Assembly: GCA_024648655.1 (NCBI GenBank) | Contig: JAGGDZ010000217.1 | Span: forward strand, 1 to 9,229 | Length of the DNA: 9,229 nt | Reading direction: 5' to 3' | Source of the DNA: Chloroflexota bacterium | Lineage (GTDB): Bacteria > Chloroflexota > Dehalococcoidia > Lucifugimonadales > JADFKI01 | Shown: piece by piece, positions 5,913-9,229 of the stretch | Layout of the letters: each line of letters begins with the position of its first letter | How positions within the stretch are numbered: position 1 is the stretch's first letter | The notes under the pieces: generated by a model | Seen by the model: only the letters and a program-made list of their open reading frames with translations | Told to the model about the DNA's origin: nothing | Database searches by the model: none | Translations under genes and position numbers: made by a program

Positions 5913-6683
5913 ATGGATAGGTTGGGACTACTGCTTCTGTTGGTAGCATTGCTGGCTGCGTGTGCACCGGAAGGACCTGCAACAACCCCTACGTCTATTG
6001 CCGCTACACCTACCATGCCCGTCATGCCCGCGCCGACCGTCGTCCCTACGCCGGAAACGCTCGCCGTTGCCAGCCCTCTCCCCGTTACTTCGCCTTCGCC
6101 CACTGCGGCGCCTGTCGCAACTCCAACCACCCTGCCTGTCGAGCACCCCGACGTTCGTTGCGAGTCGGATGTGTCAACGGACGACAATCCACCGGAGTTA
6201 GGCGAAGTTATAGAACAGCTGGGGTTTGCGTTTCAACCGTCTGTGATGCCGAGCGGGTTCAACTTGGCGGGAGTATCTTTCAATAACAACCAAGTTAGAC
6301 AGATTTACCAGAGCGCGGAAAAAAATATCATCGTCGCTTATCCATTGGAGTTCTCCCCGGACACCTCATCGGATCCACTTGGCTGGGAGCGCCCGCAGGA
6401 CGCCGTAAGCAGTCTGCAAGTCGGCGATCAGACCGCGCACCTGATGATTGGCGGCTGGTCCGATGCCAGCATAATCGCGGGACCGGCGCTCAGACCGGAC
6501 AGGGCAGAGTGGGACTATGACAAGTCTCTGGCGCTGTTTTTTACTTGTCGCGACGACGATGGGCGAGATGTTGCCATTGCGATACAGGCGTCGCAGTCAT
6601 CGACCGGCCCCATCGGCTGGATTGACGCCAATGATATTATGGAGATAGCGCACTCGCTGAAGCGCATATCACTCCCGCAATAG
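5913..6683 (+). CDS. Lipoprotein of unknown function with Thr/Pro-rich linker and C-terminal DUF4367-like domain
   Basis: A short signal peptide (MDRLGLLLLLVALLAAC) ends in the lipobox LAAC with lipid-attachable Cys17. Residues 20-78 form a low-complexity Thr/Pro/Ala/Val linker that would hold the folded part away from the membrane. The globular part (about 92-256) begins with LGFAFQPSVMPSGFNLAGVS and ends with DIMEIAHSLKRI. This layout (a 'from afar the value is' strand, an IYQSAEKNIIVAY strand pair and a final helix with IAHSL) resembles DUF4367-type domains, but I cannot confirm that. Only two cysteines remain after the lipid one, C83 and C212, a potential disulfide. The start is supported by GAGGGTG 2 nt before the ATG, with GAGG about 6 nt upstream, and by the signal peptide. 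It ends 2 nt before the thioredoxin gene, so the two are probably cotranscribed. Confidence 0.85.
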   Translation: MDRLGLLLLLVALLAACAPEGPATTPTSIAATPTMPVMPAPTVVPTPETLAVASPLPVTSPSPTAAPVATPTTLPVEHPDVRCESDVSTDDNPPELGEVIEQLGFAFQPSVMPSGFNLAGVSFNNNQVRQIYQSAEKNIIVAYPLEFSPDTSSDPLGWERPQDAVSSLQVGDQTAHLMIGGWSDASIIAGPALRPDRAEWDYDKSLALFFTCRDDDGRDVAIAIQASQSSTGPIGWIDANDIMEIAHSLKRISLPQ

Positions 6684-6685
6684 AT

Positions 6686-7369
6686 ATGGATATGTGCCAA
6701 GACAGCACCGTGGACGAACGACCCGACTACACGGTGGACGCCACCCAACCTGCGCCTAACGGACGCCGACGCATCGACGTATGGCGCATCGCGGCAATTG
6801 TGCTTGCGGTGGTGGGAGTTGGCGCCCTTACCGCTCTGCTGGCGTTTGGGCTTTCGAACCGTTCTCCTGTGACGGGCCGCAGCGGAGCCACGCGGATCGA
6901 CAAGCCGGCGCCGACGATCAACATGACGCTGTACGGAGGAGGCGCTCTCTCGCCTGCCGACTACGCTGACAAGCCGACTGTGGTTAATTTCTGGGCGTCG
7001 TGGTGCGGACCTTGCCGTCAGGAAGCGCCTATATTCGAGCGTCTGTCGCGGGAGTACGGCGAGCGCGGTGTAAAGTTCATAGGCATCAATATACAGGATG
7101 CGGAGTCTGATGCGGAGGCGTACCTGCGCGAGTACGACATCACATACCCTAATGGCAGAGATGGCAACGGCAGCATCTCTATTGACTATGGCGTCATCGG
7201 TATTCCGGTTACCTTCTTCATCGATCGACACGGCATTGTGCAGCGGCGCTGGGCCGGGGTGATGCGCGAGACGCAACTTCGGCAGTGGATAGACGAGCTG
7301 GTTCTGGGAACGGCTCCGACGGGCGCCACGCAAGGGGAGAACCCGGAGGGGTACGAACCGTTGAGGTAG
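6686..7369 (+). CDS. Membrane-anchored TlpA/ResA-like thioredoxin-fold protein
   Basis: The 227-aa protein has a polar, basic cytoplasmic N-terminus, one membrane helix (about 33-56) and an extracytoplasmic thioredoxin domain (about 70-205). The active site is WCGPC (106-110) within VVNFWASWCGPCRQEAP, and the cis-Pro loop is GVIGIPVTFFIDRHG (169-183, P174), both as in TlpA, ResA and CcmG/DsbE. These proteins reduce or exchange disulfides outside the cytoplasmic membrane, most often during cytochrome c maturation. No cytochrome c assembly gene is visible here, so the substrate is open; the adjoining lipoprotein with two cysteines is a candidate. The tail after 210 is a Gly/Pro/Glu-rich extension. 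The ATG at 6686 follows the lipoprotein stop by 2 nt; no obvious Shine-Dalgarno is present, suggesting translational coupling. Confidence 0.92.
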   Translation: MDMCQDSTVDERPDYTVDATQPAPNGRRRIDVWRIAAIVLAVVGVGALTALLAFGLSNRSPVTGRSGATRIDKPAPTINMTLYGGGALSPADYADKPTVVNFWASWCGPCRQEAPIFERLSREYGERGVKFIGINIQDAESDAEAYLREYDITYPNGRDGNGSISIDYGVIGIPVTFFIDRHGIVQRRWAGVMRETQLRQWIDELVLGTAPTGATQGENPEGYEPLR

Positions 7370-7373
7370 TCTC

Positions 7374-8474
7374 CTACTCTGGCAGATTTTCTTGAGACAA
7401 TTGCCGGTAGTGTGCGGCGTCCGGGTAGTCCTGCTCAAGGTGGATAACTTCATCGAAGTCTGCGATTGCCCTGCGGTAGCTGCTCTTGCGGAAGTGGGAC
7501 ATGCCGCGGTGGAAATAGGCTGCGGGGTAGTTTGAAGGGGACGGTACAGCATCAATCGCTTTGTCGAACAGGATGATTGCGTCATCGTATAGGCCGGTGT
7601 CATAGTAGGCGACGCCGCTCTGGAAATAGACCTGATGCATGTCGTCCGTGTATAAGTGTATGAGCTTCGGGTCGATAAGATTGCGCGCCTTGTCCATGTC
7701 GGCGACGGCGTTGTCGTAGTCGGCTGCGCTCAGGCGGTCTAAGGCGCGGGTGAAGTGGAAGACGCCTTGTTGTTCGTGAGTTTCAGATGTTTGTTGTTCA
7801 GCGTCCTTATACGCCTGAGCGAAATCGGCGCCTTCGGAGGTCAGCCCATAGAAGCCTATGTCCAGCGCGCGGATGAAATCCTGCTGCGCCCGCGATGGGC
7901 TGCCAAGCCGAGCGTGGCTAAGCCCTCGCATAAAGAGCGTGAAAGCATTGTCGGGATCGATGGCAAGGGCGCTATCATAGTCGGCAATCGCTCTTTCGTC
8001 CTCGCTCTTCAGATAGTAGGCACACCCACGCCACATGTAAGCATCTGCTTCGTCCGGACTCAAGCGCGTGAATGTATCGTAGTCGGCTATCGCCCTGTCG
8101 AGATCCCCGCTTCTGAGATAGACTGTCCACATTGTGAACGAGCCATGCCACTGGCCGTGCTCGTAGGCTGCATCCTCTGGAGAAAGCAGATCGAGCTTCA
8201 ATACGGTCAGGTGATCCGCTGCCGCCGCGTCGAAATCTCCAGTAATGCCACTGATCACGCCCCGATACAGGTATGCACGCGCGTCTTCTGGAGTGACCTT
8301 GATAGCCTTGTCGTAGCTGGCTATCGCCTCATCATATCTCTCCGCCCTCGCATGGGACACGCCAATTCTAACGAGTGTATCGGCATCGGTGGGTTTGGCT
8401 GCGCGGTGCATGCAGGCTGTCAAAGTCGTCACAACGACTACTAGAGTAAGCAATATAAGCGTGGTCGTTCTCAT
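7374..8474 (-). CDS. TPR-repeat lipoprotein
   Basis: The 366-aa protein begins with a signal peptide ending in the lipobox LTAC (Cys21), so it is probably anchored outside the cytoplasmic membrane. The rest is tetratricopeptide repeats with clear consensus pieces: RYDEAIASYDKAIKVTPEDA (46-65), LDRAIADYDTFTRLSPDEAD (125-144), ERAIADYDSALAIDPDNA (160-177), LYDDAIILFDKAIDAVP (295-311) and SYRRAIADFDEVIHLEQDYP (332-351), with more degenerate copies near 80-95, 187-206 and 250-268. Such repeats are protein-binding scaffolds; nothing points to a partner. About residues 210-236 (Gln/Glu-rich) break the repeat run. No strong Shine-Dalgarno precedes the ATG at 8474; the signal peptide supports it. It converges on the thioredoxin gene with 4 nt between stops. 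Confidence 0.92.
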   Translation of the reverse strand: MRTTTLILLTLVVVVTTLTACMHRAAKPTDADTLVRIGVSHARAERYDEAIASYDKAIKVTPEDARAYLYRGVISGITGDFDAAAADHLTVLKLDLLSPEDAAYEHGQWHGSFTMWTVYLRSGDLDRAIADYDTFTRLSPDEADAYMWRGCAYYLKSEDERAIADYDSALAIDPDNAFTLFMRGLSHARLGSPSRAQQDFIRALDIGFYGLTSEGADFAQAYKDAEQQTSETHEQQGVFHFTRALDRLSAADYDNAVADMDKARNLIDPKLIHLYTDDMHQVYFQSGVAYYDTGLYDDAIILFDKAIDAVPSPSNYPAAYFHRGMSHFRKSSYRRAIADFDEVIHLEQDYPDAAHYRQLSQENLPE

Positions 8475-8608
8475 ATCGTCACTTGGGTGTGCAGTCTCTG
8501 GAGTTAGCGTTTATTGCGTTCTATGGGCGGCTAATTGATCCTTGAGTTGCCCCAAAAGTAACACTAGAGTGGGCTGGAGGCACATAAGAAGCCCTCGCAA
8601 GTATCATA

Positions 8609-8634
8609 ATAACAGTACCTGATAACAGTACCTG
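8609..8634. repeat. Perfect tandem duplication of ATAACAGTACCTG
   Basis: Two exact, adjacent 13-bp copies lie at 8609-8621 and 8622-8634. Each contains the palindromic core GTAC. They lie about 135 nt upstream of the TPR lipoprotein start, where a regulator site could be, or they may be a simple replication-slippage duplication. Confidence 0.8.
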
Positions 8635-8732
8635 CGGGGACTACATCCTCATCGCGTGAGGAACGGCAACCCACTTCCCGCGCATAATATCGTCTAGGGA
8701 CTGTACTGTGTGACGCTCCAACCTCTGAAAAT

Positions 8733-8759
8733 GAAGACCCACCATTTATACGGGTCTTC
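8733..8759. other. Strong hairpin GAAGACCC - 11 nt - GGGTCTTC
   Basis: Arms 8733-8740 and 8752-8759 are perfectly complementary (8 bp, extendable by a G-U and an A-U pair), with loop ACCATTTATAC. On the minus strand the stem is followed by ATTTTCAG, a short U-run, so it could be a weak terminator for minus-strand transcription from the right. On the plus strand no T-run follows. Confidence 0.5.
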
Positions 8760-9178
8760 GTGTATTATAGCGGGAAACGAACTGACGTACTATTCTGGGC
8801 AAGACTGGTAACCGTCCCAAAGGCGGTGTGGAGTTTCGAGAGGACTGGTACAAGACACGGCAGCTTCTTCATTATTGCCCGTGCTTGTGGAATGCAACTC
8901 CGGCGCAACATGTACAGCTCGACGGGCGAGTGTCGGGCTTCTGCTTGACCTGTGGCAGTGTAAATCGTACTCCTGGCATCGGCGGGGACTCCTTTGATTT
9001 TGGTTATTCACTCAAAATCTTGTCAGGATTCCCCCGCTTCTTTCTTATAACATCGTCTTTGGGACGGTTACGGGCACTGTGGCTTCCCCTTGAACTGCGA
9101 TGCTGCGATGACATATATTGCATGCTGGATTTTATGAGCGTAATGGCAACGAGATAGATAGAGGGAAGCGTCCGATAA

Positions 9179-9229
9179 ATGGTGAAATCGCATCCGTTGG
9201 AAGATAGCGCCGCGCATGCGGAGTGGCTC
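9179..9229 (+). CDS. Possible 5' end of a gene cut by the window edge
   Basis: ATG at 9179 (or GTG at 9182) opens a frame of 17 codons, MVKSHPLEDSAAHAEWL, to the window end without a stop. A purine-rich AGAGGGAAG (9160-9168) lies about 10 nt upstream and could be a ribosome binding site. The residues are too few to assign a family. The composition is gene-like, but this could be chance. Confidence 0.35.
   Translation, partial: MVKSHPLEDSAAHAEWL

Larger units (their letters stand above)
8475..9178. other. About 700 nt without a convincing gene
   Basis: No frame on either strand gives a protein I recognise, and I see no tRNA, rRNA or known ncRNA. The stretch should hold the promoter of the TPR lipoprotein gene (minus strand, near 8475-8570), but no convincing -35/-10 pair stands out. 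It contains a perfect 13-bp tandem duplication (8609-8634), a small palindrome CCTCA-TCGCG-TGAGG (8647-8661) and a strong hairpin (8733-8759). A plus-strand frame open from about 8786 to 9157 carries CxC and CxxC pairs but has no good start or ribosome site. It is listed as a finding, not a gene. Confidence 0.5.

Noticed and set aside
7437..7450. A DnaA-box-like TTATCCACC on the minus strand
   Set aside because: It is a single copy with one mismatch inside the TPR lipoprotein coding region, with no cluster or AT-rich unwinding element.
6515..7603. A 362-codon minus-strand open frame spanning the thioredoxin gene and two gene ends
   Set aside because: It runs antisense across the WCGPC-containing thioredoxin gene and into neighbours. 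The translation is Arg/Ser-rich with no recognisable fold.
8566..8596. A GGGCT/AGCCC hairpin near the TPR lipoprotein leader
   Set aside because: It has only 5 bp with a 14-nt loop and no U-tract, which is expected by chance at this composition.
9020..9051. A plus-strand promoter from TTGTCA and TATAAC
   Set aside because: The spacing is 20 nt, outside the workable range. The closer alternatives have poor -10 sequences.

Overview
The window looks like a chromosomal segment from a bacterium with moderately high GC. It most resembles the Chloroflexota (Dehalococcoidia or SAR202-like lineages), but this placement is an inference. It rests on the single-membrane-style yidC/jag/rnpA/rpmH cluster, lipoproteins with long Thr/Pro linkers, small TlpA-like thioredoxins, TPR lipoproteins, a SELENBP-family protein and the use of a TTG start. 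No marker gene here fixes the phylum. I see no insertion sequence, phage gene, CRISPR array, tRNA or rRNA.

Layout. (1) Positions 1-533, minus strand: the N-terminal 177 codons of a selenium-binding protein/methanethiol oxidase family gene that runs off the left edge. It has its own predicted promoter (669-697), a roughly 120-nt AT-rich leader with three copies of a 10-bp repeat, and a strong Shine-Dalgarno that decides a TTG start. (2) Positions 737-5660, all minus strand: a seven-gene run, in transcription order rpmH (ribosomal protein bL34, only 45 aa), rnpA (RNase P protein), yidD (insertion factor), a PQQ-type beta-propeller lipoprotein, yidC (membrane insertase), jag/khpB (RNA-binding protein) and an AI-2E/PerM-family membrane protein. 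A near-consensus sigma-70 promoter lies just upstream (5764-5792). (3) Positions 5913-7369, plus strand: a divergent pair, a Thr/Pro-linker lipoprotein followed 2 nt later by a membrane-anchored TlpA/ResA-like thioredoxin. (4) Positions 7374-8474, minus strand: a TPR-repeat lipoprotein that converges on the thioredoxin gene with only 4 nt between the stop codons. (5) Positions 8475-9178: about 700 nt with no convincing gene but with a perfect 13-bp tandem repeat, a strong hairpin and one doubtful open frame. A possible gene start lies at the right edge.

How the genes work together. The central run is a translation and membrane-insertion cluster: bL34 and the RNase P protein serve ribosome and tRNA maturation, YidD and YidC insert membrane proteins, and Jag/KhpB is the usual YidC neighbour. 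Two things are unusual. A BamB-like propeller lipoprotein sits between yidD and yidC, and the end of yidC overlaps the start of jag by 104 nt, so that one DNA stretch encodes both the Arg-rich YidC tail and the Jag N-terminal domain. The divergent lipoprotein/thioredoxin pair looks like an extracytoplasmic redox module. I did not find a wholly new multi-gene system. The most distinctive points are the dual-coding yidC/jag overlap, the propeller lipoprotein inside the yidC cluster, and the uncharacterised lipoprotein-thioredoxin pair.
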